Below are positions 15,655 through 23,807 of a stretch of 64,000 nucleotides of DNA, piece after piece. Made by a program: the position numbers and the translations under genes. A model generated the notes under the pieces. It saw only the letters and a list, made by a program, of their open reading frames with translations. It searched no databases and was not told the origin of the DNA. This DNA is from Microbacterium schleiferi (lineage in GTDB: Bacteria > Actinomycetota > Actinomycetes > Actinomycetales > Microbacteriaceae), in the NCBI RefSeq assembly GCF_020781975.1, contig NZ_JAJGNI010000002.1, positions 62,001 to 126,000 of the forward strand. The letters run 5' to 3'. Position 1 is the first letter of the stretch, and each line of letters begins with the position of its first letter.

Positions 15655-16673
15655 CATCGACGCACGAGGCACGGCATCCGGTCACCCTGTTCACGGGCCA
15701 GTGGGCGGATCTTCCCTTCGACGAGGTCGCGAGGCGTGCGGCGGAGTGGGGCTATGACGGGCTCGAGATCGCCGCGTCGGGTGACCACCTCGATCTGCGT
15801 CGCGCCGACGAGGACCCTGCGTATCTGCGCTCGCGCCTCGAGGTGCTCGACCGGTACGGGCTGAAAGTGTTCGCGATCTCGAACCACCTCGCCGGCCAGG
15901 CGGTGTGCGACTCCCCCATCGACTTCCGTCACCAGGCGATCGTGCGCGACTACGTGTGGGGCGACGGTGACCCTGAGGGGGTGCGTCAGCGCGCCGCCGA
16001 CGACATGAAGCGGGCCGCCCGGGTGGCGAGAGGCCTCGGCGCCGACACGGTGGTGGGTTTCACCGGCTCGTCGATCTGGCAGTATGTCGCGATGTTCCCG
16101 CCGGTGGATGCCACGGTGATCGACGCTGGTTACGAGGACTTCGCCCGCCGGTGGAACCCGATCCTGGACGTCTTCGACGCCGAGGGTGTGCGATTCGCGC
16201 ACGAGGTGCATCCGAGCGAGATCGCCTACGACTACTGGACGAGCGTGCGAACCCTCGAGGCGATCGATCGCCGCCCCGCGTTCGGGTTCAACTGGGATCC
16301 CAGCCACATGATGTGGCAGCGGGTCGACCCGGTCGGTTTCATCTGGGACTTCAAGGACCGGATCTACCACGTGGACTGCAAGGACACACGAGTGCGCGCG
16401 ACGAACGGTCGCGGCGGCACATTGGGCTCGCACCTCCCCTGGGGTGACCCACGCCGACCGTGGGACTTCGTCTCGACGGGGCGGGGCGATGTGCCCTGGG
16501 ACGATGCCTTCCGGGCGCTCGCGGCGATCGGCTACGCCGGTCCTATCTCGATCGAGTGGGAGGATGCCGGCATGGACCGACTCCACGGCGCCGCCGAGGC
16601 CGTGACGTACGTGCGCTCGCTGCTGTGGCAGCTTCCCGAGCAGTCGTTCGACGCCGCGTTCAGCAACCAGTAG
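15651..16673 (+). CDS. sugar phosphate isomerase/epimerase, TIM barrel (second)
   Basis: A 340-residue TIM-barrel protein of the same superfamily as the enzyme at 8688 but longer. Likely metal ligands are Glu in YDGLEIAASGDHLD, Glu and His in FAHEVHPSE, Asp and His in NWDPSHMMWQ, His and Asp in YHVDCKDT, and Glu in ISIEWEDAG. Start ATG 15651 overlaps the oxidoreductase stop by 4 bp and has GGGAGG at suitable distance. This is the last gene of the sugar operon. Proteins of this length accompany Gfo/Idh oxidoreductases in many actinobacterial sugar loci, including loci for 3-keto-sugar breakdown; that link is by analogy only. Confidence 0.88.
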   Translation: MTSTHEARHPVTLFTGQWADLPFDEVARRAAEWGYDGLEIAASGDHLDLRRADEDPAYLRSRLEVLDRYGLKVFAISNHLAGQAVCDSPIDFRHQAIVRDYVWGDGDPEGVRQRAADDMKRAARVARGLGADTVVGFTGSSIWQYVAMFPPVDATVIDAGYEDFARRWNPILDVFDAEGVRFAHEVHPSEIAYDYWTSVRTLEAIDRRPAFGFNWDPSHMMWQRVDPVGFIWDFKDRIYHVDCKDTRVRATNGRGGTLGSHLPWGDPRRPWDFVSTGRGDVPWDDAFRALAAIGYAGPISIEWEDAGMDRLHGAAEAVTYVRSLLWQLPEQSFDAAFSNQ

Positions 16674-16769
16674 GCACCGGTTTCCGCGGCCACACCGCCG
16701 AGATCGCCGCAGCGCACCGCACGGACTGCTCGCCGCGTTCGCGGTTGCCCGTGGAAGCAGCCCTTCGCC

Positions 16770-16798
16770 GGTCGTTGAGCAGCGAAGCGAGACGAAAC
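16770..16798 (-). repeat. dispersed REP-like sequence, copy 1
   Basis: A 29-bp sequence whose reverse complement reads gtttcgtctcgcttcgctgc followed by tcaacgacc. It matches, in opposite orientation, the sequence at 36571-36601 with one mismatch and one extra base. It sits in the gap between the sugar operon and the EPS autokinase gene. Such elements are frequent between genes in Microbacterium-like genomes. Confidence 0.5.
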
Positions 16799-16893
16799 CC
16801 CCCCTCCGCCGCCCCAACCGGATACCAGCCGGATACCAGCGCGAAATACCGGGTGTGTGAGGATAGTTCGAGGATCCCCAACCGAGAGGCACC

Positions 16894-18285
16894 ATGGAGC
16901 TCCGCGACTACCTACACATCCTGCGCAAGAACTGGCTCATCATTCTTGCGTTGACGCTCGTCGGTGTGGGTGCCGCCGCCGCATATTCCCTGACGCGCAC
17001 GCCGCTGTATGAGGCCGAGAGCTCTGTCTTCGTCTCGACGCAGGCGGGCTCGGGAACCATTCAGGACCTGAACCAGGGATCGAACTTCTCCCTCGATCGG
17101 GTGCCGTCGTATGTGCTCGTCGCGACATCTCCGGTCGTACTCAACCCCGTCATCGACGACCTCGGTCTCGACACGACGGCAAGTCAGCTCGCAAAGCAGA
17201 TCTCGGTCTCATCGCCGTTGAACTCCGCGATCATCAACGTGTCGGTGCAGGATGCCGACCCCCAGCTGGCCGCCGACATCGCGAACGCCACCGCCGCGAG
17301 CCTGTCGGATGCCGTGGAAGAGATCGAGACGACGGCGGGACTCACCGCGAGCCCCGTGCGCCTGTCCGTCATCCGCCCGGCGCTGCCGTCGAGCGCTCCC
17401 GTGAGCCCGAACGTTCCGCTGAACCTCGCGCTCGGTGGGCTCATCGGTCTGGCCTTGGGTGTCGCGTTCGCCATCCTGCGCACTGTGCTCGACACCAAGG
17501 TGCGTACGCCGCGCGATGTCGCTCAGCTGACCGATCGTCCGATGATCGGCGTCATCCCCTTCGACCCGAAGGCGGCCGAGCGCCCGATCATCCTCGAAGC
17601 CGACCCCACGAACCAGCGCGCCGAGGCGTTCCGAGCCCTGCGCACCAACCTGCAGTTCATCGAGTTGGATGGCGGCCAGACGTTCGTCATCACCTCGAGC
17701 ATTCCCAGCGAGGGTAAGTCGACGACCGCGGTGAACCTCGCGATCGCTCTCGCGGACGCCGGCAAGCGCGTGGCCCTGCTCGACACCGATCTGCGCAAGC
17801 CGAAGGTCGCCGATTACCTCGGTATCGAGGGCGCGGTCGGGTTGACGGACGTCTTGATCGGGCGCGCGAAGGTCACCGATGTGATGCTCCCCTGGGGTCG
17901 CCGCCCTCTGTACGTGCTTCCCGCGGGCAAGGTACCGCCGAACCCGTCCGAACTCCTCGGTTCGTCGCAGATGAAGGCGCTCCTCGACGACTTCGTCAAC
18001 ACGTTCGATGTTGTGATCTGCGACGCTCCGCCGCTTCTTCCGGTCACGGATGCCGCGGTGCTGTCCCGACTCACCGCTGGCGCGATCGTCGTCACCGCTG
18101 CGGGTCGCACGACGACGCATCAGCTTGACGGTGCTCTCGAAGCACTTGAGACGGTCGGGGCGAAGGTCGCCGGTCTCGTGATGACGATGGCGCCGACAAA
18201 GGGGCCCGACTCGTACATGTACGGCTATGGGTATGGCTACGGGTACGGATACGGCTACGGGTACGGCCACTCCGACAAGAAGTAG
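16894..18285 (+). CDS. polysaccharide biosynthesis tyrosine autokinase (Wzc-like)
   Basis: A 463-residue co-polymerase and BY-kinase fused in one chain. An N-terminal Wzz domain is bounded by two membrane helices (LIILALTLVGVGAAAAYSL near residue 15 and LALGGLIGLALGVAFAIL near 180). The cytoplasmic kinase follows with Walker A SIPSEGKSTTAVNLA, Walker A' VALLDTDLRKPKV and Walker B VVICDAPPLLP. The C-terminal tail is a run of about nine Tyr-Gly pairs, the autophosphorylation cluster. It controls EPS chain length and export through phosphorylation cycles. Start ATG 16894 follows GAGAGG. It opens the EPS locus and reads toward the convergent cysC gene; no separate tyrosine phosphatase gene was seen in the window. 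Confidence 0.93.
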   Translation: MELRDYLHILRKNWLIILALTLVGVGAAAAYSLTRTPLYEAESSVFVSTQAGSGTIQDLNQGSNFSLDRVPSYVLVATSPVVLNPVIDDLGLDTTASQLAKQISVSSPLNSAIINVSVQDADPQLAADIANATAASLSDAVEEIETTAGLTASPVRLSVIRPALPSSAPVSPNVPLNLALGGLIGLALGVAFAILRTVLDTKVRTPRDVAQLTDRPMIGVIPFDPKAAERPIILEADPTNQRAEAFRALRTNLQFIELDGGQTFVITSSIPSEGKSTTAVNLAIALADAGKRVALLDTDLRKPKVADYLGIEGAVGLTDVLIGRAKVTDVMLPWGRRPLYVLPAGKVPPNPSELLGSSQMKALLDDFVNTFDVVICDAPPLLPVTDAAVLSRLTAGAIVVTAAGRTTTHQLDGALEALETVGAKVAGLVMTMAPTKGPDSYMYGYGYGYGYGYGYGYGHSDKK

Positions 18286-18337
18286 ACCGGCCACAACCGA
18301 GCGCAACGGCGCCCGAGCGAGCAGCGTAATCCGGCCC

Positions 18338-19435
18338 TCAGCGCGGGAGTGCAGCGACGATCTGGTCGACGGCGTCCTCGGGGCTCACCACACTGGCGTC
18401 GATCGCCAGATCGGCGTCGGTGGGCGTTTCGTAGGGGTCGCTGATACCCGTGAACTGCGGAATCTCGCCAGCACGCGCCTTGGCATAGAGGCCTTTGCGG
18501 TCGCGCGCTTCGCAGACCTCCAGGGGCGTGGAGACGTGGACCAGCATGAAGCGCCCGACGTTCTCGGCTCGCTCTCGCATCTCGGCACGCATTTCCGCAT
18601 ACGGAGCGATCGGCGCGCAGACAGCGATCCCGCCGTGCTTCGCGATCAGCGCCGCGACCCAGCCGATGCGGCGGACGTTCATGAGGCGGTCTTCGCGCGA
18701 GAAGCCGAGCTTGGACGACAGGATGAGTCGCACCTCGTCGCCGTCGAGCAGTGTGACCGTGCGGTCGTCCACCTCGCCGAGGCGTTCGGCCAGGAGCTTC
18801 GCGATCGTGGACTTGCCCGAGCCTGAGAGGCCGGTGAGCAGGATGACGAGACCGTCGCCGACCGCGCGCTCGGTGTCCCAGACCTCCACCTCGTCAGCGA
18901 CAAGCGCGTGGGCGGCTGCGGCAACAGCGTCACTCCAGTCACCCCGGGGCCGCAGCGCCGCATCGGGCGCGGGAAGGACCCGAACGTCGTAACCGGCAGC
19001 GAGAGCACGACGCACATCCCGGCTGAGCGCTTCCGCGTAGTGGCCGGTGTCCAGCACGACGAGCGGTCGTTGATCGAGTGAATTCCAGCGCGGGTCGTCT
19101 TCGCCGGGAAGGTCGCCCAGGACGACCACTGCGCGGGGCGCGTGCGAAGTCTGGGCGCCAATGCGACGGTCACGGTGCAGTTGGTGCCCAAAGGGACGAA
19201 GCTGAGTTACGGGTCCGACGAGCCATTCGCCCGCGGCGGCGCCATCGACCTCGACCGCGGCGAGGGGTGTGCCCTCCTGGTCGAGCAGTTCCACGGTTCC
19301 GCTCACGAGGGCCTCAGACGTCCGCAGGCGGCCTCCGCCGTCCTCCGACGCATAGGCGACCGATCCGAGGCCGCCGGCGAGCACGAGTTCAAGCTCGGCA
19401 ACTCCGGCCGGGCTAAGCGTGACGCGGGCGGTCAC
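18338..19435 (-). CDS. cysC: adenylylsulfate (APS) kinase with N-terminal extension
   Basis: A 365-residue protein whose last 180 residues are APS kinase: P-loop LLTGLSGSGKSTIAKLL, the DGDEVR substrate motif, LGFSREDRLMNVRRIGW and the lid motif. It phosphorylates APS to PAPS, the universal sulfate donor. The first 180 or so residues (GSVAYASEDGGGRLRTSEAL, then GTVELLDQEGTPLAAVEV) resemble the PUA-like N-terminal part of single-chain ATP sulfurylases but no sulfurylase active-site motif is visible; ATP sulfurylase activity is supplied by cysDN on the other strand. The GTG start overlaps the TauE/SafE stop by 4 bp, so it is coupled to the transporter. No cysH or sulfite reductase gene is nearby, which points to use in sulfation. 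Confidence 0.9.
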   Translation of the reverse strand: MTARVTLSPAGVAELELVLAGGLGSVAYASEDGGGRLRTSEALVSGTVELLDQEGTPLAAVEVDGAAAGEWLVGPVTQLRPFGHQLHRDRRIGAQTSHAPRAVVVLGDLPGEDDPRWNSLDQRPLVVLDTGHYAEALSRDVRRALAAGYDVRVLPAPDAALRPRGDWSDAVAAAAHALVADEVEVWDTERAVGDGLVILLTGLSGSGKSTIAKLLAERLGEVDDRTVTLLDGDEVRLILSSKLGFSREDRLMNVRRIGWVAALIAKHGGIAVCAPIAPYAEMRAEMRERAENVGRFMLVHVSTPLEVCEARDRKGLYAKARAGEIPQFTGISDPYETPTDADLAIDASVVSPEDAVDQIVAALPR

Positions 19436-20397
19436 GAGGGCGACTCGGTGTCGCCGCTCGGGGTCTCTTGTAGTTCGCGGGCGCGCTTCTCTTGGCGCTG
19501 CGTGGGCTTGAGTCCGTGGCGGGTGCGCAGATACATCCAGCCCAGCGTACCGATCACGAAGGCACTGATGACGAGGATGAGGGTCCACTCGTTCGACACC
19601 TTGAGCATCTTGAGGCCCGCGGCCAAGAGCACCAGGGCCAGAGCGCGTCGAATGATCGTCCCCGACACGCGCGACGAGAGCCGGGCACCGAGATAGGCCC
19701 CGGGGATCGCACCGATGGTCAGCGGCCACACGATGCCCCAGTCGACATCGCCGTAGAGCAGGTGACCGGCGGCTGCAGCGATCACGAGTGGCACTGCCTG
19801 TACGAGGTCGGTGCCGACGAGGCGGTTGGCCGAGAGCATCGGGTAGAGCGCCATGAGCGTGATGATGATGAACGATCCCGAGCCCACCGAGGTGAGGCCG
19901 ACCATGAGGCCACCGACGATGCCGACGATCACGGTGGTGACGATCTTGACCTTGATGTCCTTGTCGGCGACCTCAGGGCGTGCGATCTCTTCGCCGCGCA
20001 TGATGCGGGCGTGTGTGCGCATCGCGATGTAGGCGCGCACGATAAGGAGCGCCGCAGCGATGAGCAGCACGACGCCGAGCGCGGTCTTGACGAAGTTGTT
20101 GACCTCTTCCATCGGGCCGATCGCGCTGATGATCAGGGCTCCCGAGAAGGCAGCAGGCACCGAGCCGGCCACGAGCCAGAGCACGATCTTCCAGTGCACA
20201 GTGCCGTGACGCATGTGCACGATCGAGCCGACGGGCTTCATGAACGCGCTCGTGATGAGGTCACTGGAGACGGCCGTGAGCGGCGAGACCCCGAAGAACA
20301 GCACGAGCACGGGCGTCATCAGGGCGCCACCGCCCATGCCGGTCAGACCGACGACGATGCCGATTCCGAGACCCGCAAGGGCAAGTCCCCAATCCAT
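19432..20397 (-). CDS. TauE/SafE (TSUP) anion transporter, first
   Basis: A 321-residue membrane protein with about eight hydrophobic helices, TauE/SafE family. Characteristic Gly-rich repeats are visible in both halves: GLTGMGGGALMTPVL near residue 20 and GLTSVGSGSFIIITL near 165. The family moves sulfite, sulfate, sulfoacetate or related anions. It is co-transcribed with cysC, to which it is translationally coupled, and its promoter carries the same dyad as the second TSUP gene, so it belongs to a sulfur-responsive group; uptake of sulfate for PAPS synthesis is the best guess, although export of sulfite cannot be excluded. An extended charged C-terminal tail follows the last helix. Confidence 0.9.
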   Translation of the reverse strand: MDWGLALAGLGIGIVVGLTGMGGGALMTPVLVLFFGVSPLTAVSSDLITSAFMKPVGSIVHMRHGTVHWKIVLWLVAGSVPAAFSGALIISAIGPMEEVNNFVKTALGVVLLIAAALLIVRAYIAMRTHARIMRGEEIARPEVADKDIKVKIVTTVIVGIVGGLMVGLTSVGSGSFIIITLMALYPMLSANRLVGTDLVQAVPLVIAAAAGHLLYGDVDWGIVWPLTIGAIPGAYLGARLSSRVSGTIIRRALALVLLAAGLKMLKVSNEWTLILVISAFVIGTLGWMYLRTRHGLKPTQRQEKRARELQETPSGDTESPS

Positions 20398-20413
20398 GCG
20401 GTGCCCCCTCGTA

Positions 20414-20437
20414 AATTCCGACCGGATTAGTCGGTAT
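20414..20437 (-). promoter_or_regulatory. Rrf2-type operator/promoter of the TSUP-cysC operon
   Basis: On the coding strand of the leftward operon the sequence reads ATACCGACTAATCCGGTCGG, with perfect arms CCGAC and GTCGG around 7 nt. A TTGAAT-like -35 precedes it and AATTTA follows it. The same element occurs at 21457-21480. Its form resembles IscR/CymR-class Rrf2 sites, and an Rrf2 gene lies 1.1 kb away. Confidence 0.65.
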
Positions 20438-20520
20438 TCAACGGCACGGATGCGGGTGAAGCAAGTTCAGGCGTGTTAACGGCTCGTCAATTCTTTGCGC
20501 ACGTCTCTTTGCGCACGTCG

Positions 20521-21438
20521 TCACTCGGCAGCCTCGGTGAGTGTTCGCTCAGGCTCCTGCTCGCGTCGGGCGATCCGACGGTCGGTGAGCACGGCTTGCA
20601 CCGAGATCCACACCGCAGCCACCCAGAGCACGAGGACCCCGCCGAGCACCCACCACGTGAGAAGTCCTCCGGCCTGGTCAACGCCGAGCATGATCGTGCG
20701 AGTGTTGGTGAAGATGATCATCCCGCCCACGAGCGAGCCGAGCAGGCGCGGCGGCATGATGCGCACGAGCCAGGCGGCGAGAGGAGCTGCGATCAGGCCG
20801 CCGATGAGCAGTGCGAGGACCCAACCGAGGTCGAATCCTTGCGAGCCGAGGCCGATGAAGAAGCCGACGCTGGCCGAGATGGCCACGAGGAACTCGCTCG
20901 TGTCGATGGTGCCGATCACCTTTCGGGGCTCCATCCGTCCGCTGGCGAGAAGCGCGGGGGTTCCGACCGGACCCCATCCGCCACCGCCGGTGGCATCGAT
21001 GAAGCCACCGAACAGGCCCAGTGGCGCGAGGAACCGCAGTCGAAGCGGCCTGGAGCCATCGGGCTTCGGGATCGCCCGGAAGGTGAACCGCACGAGCACA
21101 TAGAAGCCCAGAGCGAGCAGGATGCCGCTCATCAGAGGTCGCGCCGCATCGCTCGAGAGGTTCGAGAGCAGCGTCGCGCCGAGGAAGGCTCCGATCGCGC
21201 CGGGGATGCCGACCTTGGCGACGACTTTCCAGTCGACGTTGCCGAATCGCCAGTGAGACAGACCGGACGCGAGGGTCGTCCCGATCTCGGCAAGGTGCAC
21301 GGATGCGCTCGCTGCCGCGGGACTCGCGCCGATGAGCAGCAGAAGGGTCGTGGAGGTGACGCCGTAGGCCATGCCCAGCGCGCCGTCGACGAGTTGGGCG
21401 GCGAAACCGACGACCGCAAGCAGGAGCAGGGTTTGCAT
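20521..21438 (-). CDS. TauE/SafE (TSUP) anion transporter, second
   Basis: A 305-residue multi-helix membrane protein, TauE/SafE family, with the paired Gly-rich motifs VDGALGMAYGVTSTTLL (near residue 20) and FIDATGGGGWGPVGTPALL (near 145). It is only distantly like the first TSUP protein, so the two are not recent duplicates. Start ATG 21438 follows GGGAAGAGG. Its upstream region contains the dyad shared with the first TSUP gene. It is a single-gene unit between the Rrf2 gene and the TSUP-cysC operon, all read leftward. The probable cargo is sulfate, sulfite or an organosulfonate. Confidence 0.9.
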   Translation of the reverse strand: MQTLLLLAVVGFAAQLVDGALGMAYGVTSTTLLLLIGASPAAASASVHLAEIGTTLASGLSHWRFGNVDWKVVAKVGIPGAIGAFLGATLLSNLSSDAARPLMSGILLALGFYVLVRFTFRAIPKPDGSRPLRLRFLAPLGLFGGFIDATGGGGWGPVGTPALLASGRMEPRKVIGTIDTSEFLVAISASVGFFIGLGSQGFDLGWVLALLIGGLIAAPLAAWLVRIMPPRLLGSLVGGMIIFTNTRTIMLGVDQAGGLLTWWVLGGVLVLWVAAVWISVQAVLTDRRIARREQEPERTLTEAAE

Positions 21439-21456
21439 TCGATGCCTCTTCCCGAT

Positions 21457-21480
21457 AAATCCGACTGGATTAGTGGGTAT
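21457..21480 (-). promoter_or_regulatory. Rrf2-type operator/promoter of the second TSUP gene
   Basis: Coding-strand sequence ATACCCACTAATCCAGTCGG, 18 of 20 positions identical to the element upstream of the first TSUP gene. The left arm has one mismatch to a perfect dyad. It lies 19 bp before the ATG, so a bound protein would block transcription initiation. Confidence 0.65.
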
Positions 21481-21543
21481 TAAGACACACGAATGACCGC
21501 ACGCGCAAATGGACAGTTTGCGAACCGTTCAGTCGGCGCTGGC

Positions 21544-22014
21544 TCAGTCGCCGAGAGAAGAGGCGTTCAACCAGGCTCGTGGCTCGTCGGCCAGGGCTTG
21601 CACCGACGCCGGCAGGCTCCCCGCAGCAAGATCGGCGATCGTTGTCGCCTCGAGAACAGCACGCACGTTTGCCCGCAGTGCGACCCACAGGGCAGCGAGC
21701 GTTTCCTGCTCCTGGACGTAGTCGACATCCGAGGGTCGCGCGTCGCGCACGTACACGAGCGGTCCGTCAACGGCGCGGATGACGTCAGCCACCGAAACGG
21801 TCGAGGCGGGCAATGCGAGCCGATAGCCGCCGGCCGCTCCGCGACGACTGGTGACGATTCCAGCCCGCCGCAGCGAAGTCAGGATGCCTTCGAGGAAGCT
21901 GCCCGGAATCCCCTGCGCCTCGGCTACGGCATCTGCCGAAATGACCTCGTCGCCGGCCTGCGCGATCGCGACCGTCGCTCGGACGGCATAGTCCGCTCGG
22001 GCTGAGATGCGCAT
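21544..22014 (-). CDS. Rrf2-family transcriptional regulator, cysteine-free
   Basis: A 156-residue Rrf2 regulator. The winged helix fills the N-terminal half (MRISARADYAVRATVAIAQA, then GIPGSFLEGILTSLRRAGIV and SRRGAAGGYRLA with the family GGYRLA wing). It contains no cysteine at all, so it cannot ligate an iron-sulfur cluster like IscR or NsrR; it is more like CymR, the sulfur-metabolism repressor that senses cysteine supply through partner proteins. Being placed between the TSUP/cysC genes and cysQDN, it is the obvious candidate regulator of both arms. A CATAAT box ends 5 nt before its ATG, so its message is probably leaderless. Confidence 0.88.
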   Translation of the reverse strand: MRISARADYAVRATVAIAQAGDEVISADAVAEAQGIPGSFLEGILTSLRRAGIVTSRRGAAGGYRLALPASTVSVADVIRAVDGPLVYVRDARPSDVDYVQEQETLAALWVALRANVRAVLEATTIADLAAGSLPASVQALADEPRAWLNASSLGD

Positions 22015-22019
22015 ACCCG

Positions 22020-22045
22020 ATTATGGCCTGTTACGTACGCGTAAC
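22020..22045. promoter_or_regulatory. rrf2 -10 box and adjacent palindrome
   Basis: CATAAT on the minus strand (22025-22020) precedes the rrf2 start codon by 5 nt. Directly upstream is an inverted repeat GTTACG/CGTAAC (22030-22045, 4-nt spacer). It is unlike the dyad at the TSUP promoters, so it may be bound by another factor or be an autoregulatory site of different strength. Confidence 0.4.
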
Positions 22046-22129
22046 GCGGAAGAGACCCGGCGTTCGTTTGACGACACACGCTTACGGTAAGGTCGCTCAG
22101 CGTACGGTCAGCCACTGGGAAAGCGACCA

Positions 22130-22897
22130 ATGACACAAGCACCACTGAGCGATTCATCGCTCGCAGAATCCATCGCACGTACGGCCGCCGAAGTCCTGAT
22201 CACCACTCGCCGAGAGTTCCTCGGCGATGACCTTCGCGCGCTCAAAGACGCCGGGGATGCCGCGGCGCAGGCACATATCGCCGGGCGCCTGTACGACGCC
22301 GTGCCCGACGACGCGGTGCTGAGCGAAGAGGCCAAGGACTCAGCCGAGCGGCTCTCGGCTGAGCGTGTCTGGATCATCGATCCGCTCGACGGTACGCGGG
22401 AGTTCTCCGAGAGCCGTGACGACTGGGCAGTGCATGTCGCGCTGTGGCAAGACGGCGAGCTCGCTCTCGGGGCTGTCGCGCTCGGCGGGCCCGAGACTTT
22501 GCTCTCGAGCGCCACCGTTCCCGCTCCCCCGGCGCGCCCTGAAGGTCCGATCCGCATCGCGGTGAGCCGGTCGCGGCCGCCCGAGATCGTCAACGCCGTC
22601 GCCGAACAGCTCGGAGCAACCCTCGTGGCGATGGGGTCGGCGGGAGTCAAGGTGTGTGCCGTCGTGACCGGCGAAGTGGATGCTTATGTCCACGGCGGCG
22701 GACAATACGAGTGGGATTCAGCGGCGCCGGTCGCTGTCGCTCGCGCCGCCGGCCTGCACACGTCGCGGCTCGATGGAAGCCCTCTCGTCTACAACCAAGA
22801 AAATCCCTACCTCCCCGACCTCGTCGTCTGCCGCCCGGAGTTCGCGGCGCAGATTCTCGAGGCCATCGCGAACGCTGAACGGAAGGCATCGGAGTGA
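22130..22897 (+). CDS. cysQ: 3'(2'),5'-bisphosphate nucleotidase, CysQ-like
   Basis: A 255-residue member of the inositol monophosphatase-like family. The metal-binding motifs are present: Glu in LSEEAKD, the signature WIIDPLDGTREFSESRDDW near residue 85, and EWDSAAPVAVA near the C-terminus. CysQ hydrolyses PAP, the by-product of every PAPS-dependent sulfotransferase, to AMP and so relieves product inhibition. It is the first gene of the cysQ-cysD-cysN operon and overlaps cysD by 4 bp. The position directly upstream of ATP sulfurylase genes and near three sulfotransferase genes makes PAP recycling a more likely role than inositol phosphate hydrolysis. Confidence 0.9.
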   Translation: MTQAPLSDSSLAESIARTAAEVLITTRREFLGDDLRALKDAGDAAAQAHIAGRLYDAVPDDAVLSEEAKDSAERLSAERVWIIDPLDGTREFSESRDDWAVHVALWQDGELALGAVALGGPETLLSSATVPAPPARPEGPIRIAVSRSRPPEIVNAVAEQLGATLVAMGSAGVKVCAVVTGEVDAYVHGGGQYEWDSAAPVAVARAAGLHTSRLDGSPLVYNQENPYLPDLVVCRPEFAAQILEAIANAERKASE

Positions 22898-23805
22898 CAT
22901 CGCCTAATCAGTACGCGCTCAGCCAACTCCAGATTCTGGAAGCTGAGTCGATCCACATCATCCGCGAGGTTGTCGCGCAGATGGAGCGCCCCGCGCTGCT
23001 CTTCTCGGGCGGCAAGGACTCCATCGTGCTGCTGCACCTCGCGATGAAGGCCTTCCACCCGGCGCCGATCCCATTCCCGATCGTGCACGTCGACACGGGG
23101 CACAACTTCCCCGAGGTTCTCGAGTTCCGTGACTCGATCGTCGAGAAGCACGGCATCCGCCTCGTCGTGGGATCGGTGCAGGAGGCGATCGACAAGGGCA
23201 CGGTTCGCGAAGAGCCCAACGGTTCGCGCAACCGCATCCAGACTCCGGTGCTGCTCGACACGATCGAGAAGAACCAGTTCGACGCCTGCATGGGCGGCGC
23301 CCGCCGCGATGAAGAGAAGGCGCGCGCCAAGGAGCGCGTGTTCTCGTTCCGCGACGAGTTCGGCCAGTGGGACCCGAAGAACCAGCGCCCCGAGCTCTGG
23401 AGCCTTTACAACGGCCGCGTGCACCCGGGCGAGAACATCCGCGTGTTCCCCCTGTCGAACTGGACTGAGCTCGACATTTGGCAGTACATCGGAGAATACG
23501 AAGTCGACATCCCGTCGATCTACTTCGCTCACGACCGTGACGTGTTCGTGCGCAACGGCATGCTGTTCGCTGCGAACGAGTTCTGCGCTCCCAAGGACGA
23601 CGAGGTCGTCGAGACGCGCAAGGTGCGCTACCGCACCGTCGGTGACGCAACCTTGACGGCAGCGGTGGCATCGGATGCCGACACTGTCGAGCTCATCATC
23701 GAAGAAGTGGCAGCGACGCGCGTCACCGAACGCGGCGCGACCCGCGGTGACGACAAGGTCAGCGAGGCCGCGATGGAAGACCGGAAGAAGCAGGGGTACT
23801 TCTAA
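22894..23805 (+). CDS. cysD: sulfate adenylyltransferase subunit 2
   Basis: A 303-residue ATP pyrophosphatase subunit of ATP sulfurylase, which makes APS from sulfate and ATP. The PP-loop FSGGKDSIVLLHLAMKA stands near residue 30, followed by HVDTGHNFPEVLEFRD, the GGARRDEEKARAKER segment and RVFPLSNWTELDIWQYI, all diagnostic. GTG start at 22894 overlaps the cysQ stop (GTGA). The length is normal. It works as a heterodimer with the CysN GTPase encoded 2 nt downstream. Confidence 0.97.
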   Translation: MTSPNQYALSQLQILEAESIHIIREVVAQMERPALLFSGGKDSIVLLHLAMKAFHPAPIPFPIVHVDTGHNFPEVLEFRDSIVEKHGIRLVVGSVQEAIDKGTVREEPNGSRNRIQTPVLLDTIEKNQFDACMGGARRDEEKARAKERVFSFRDEFGQWDPKNQRPELWSLYNGRVHPGENIRVFPLSNWTELDIWQYIGEYEVDIPSIYFAHDRDVFVRNGMLFAANEFCAPKDDEVVETRKVRYRTVGDATLTAAVASDADTVELIIEEVAATRVTERGATRGDDKVSEAAMEDRKKQGYF

Positions 23806-23807
23806 AC

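Noticed and set aside
21544..22014. IscR/NsrR-type iron-sulfur regulator
   Set aside because: The Rrf2 protein contains no cysteine, so a [2Fe-2S] or [4Fe-4S] cluster is not possible with Cys ligands.
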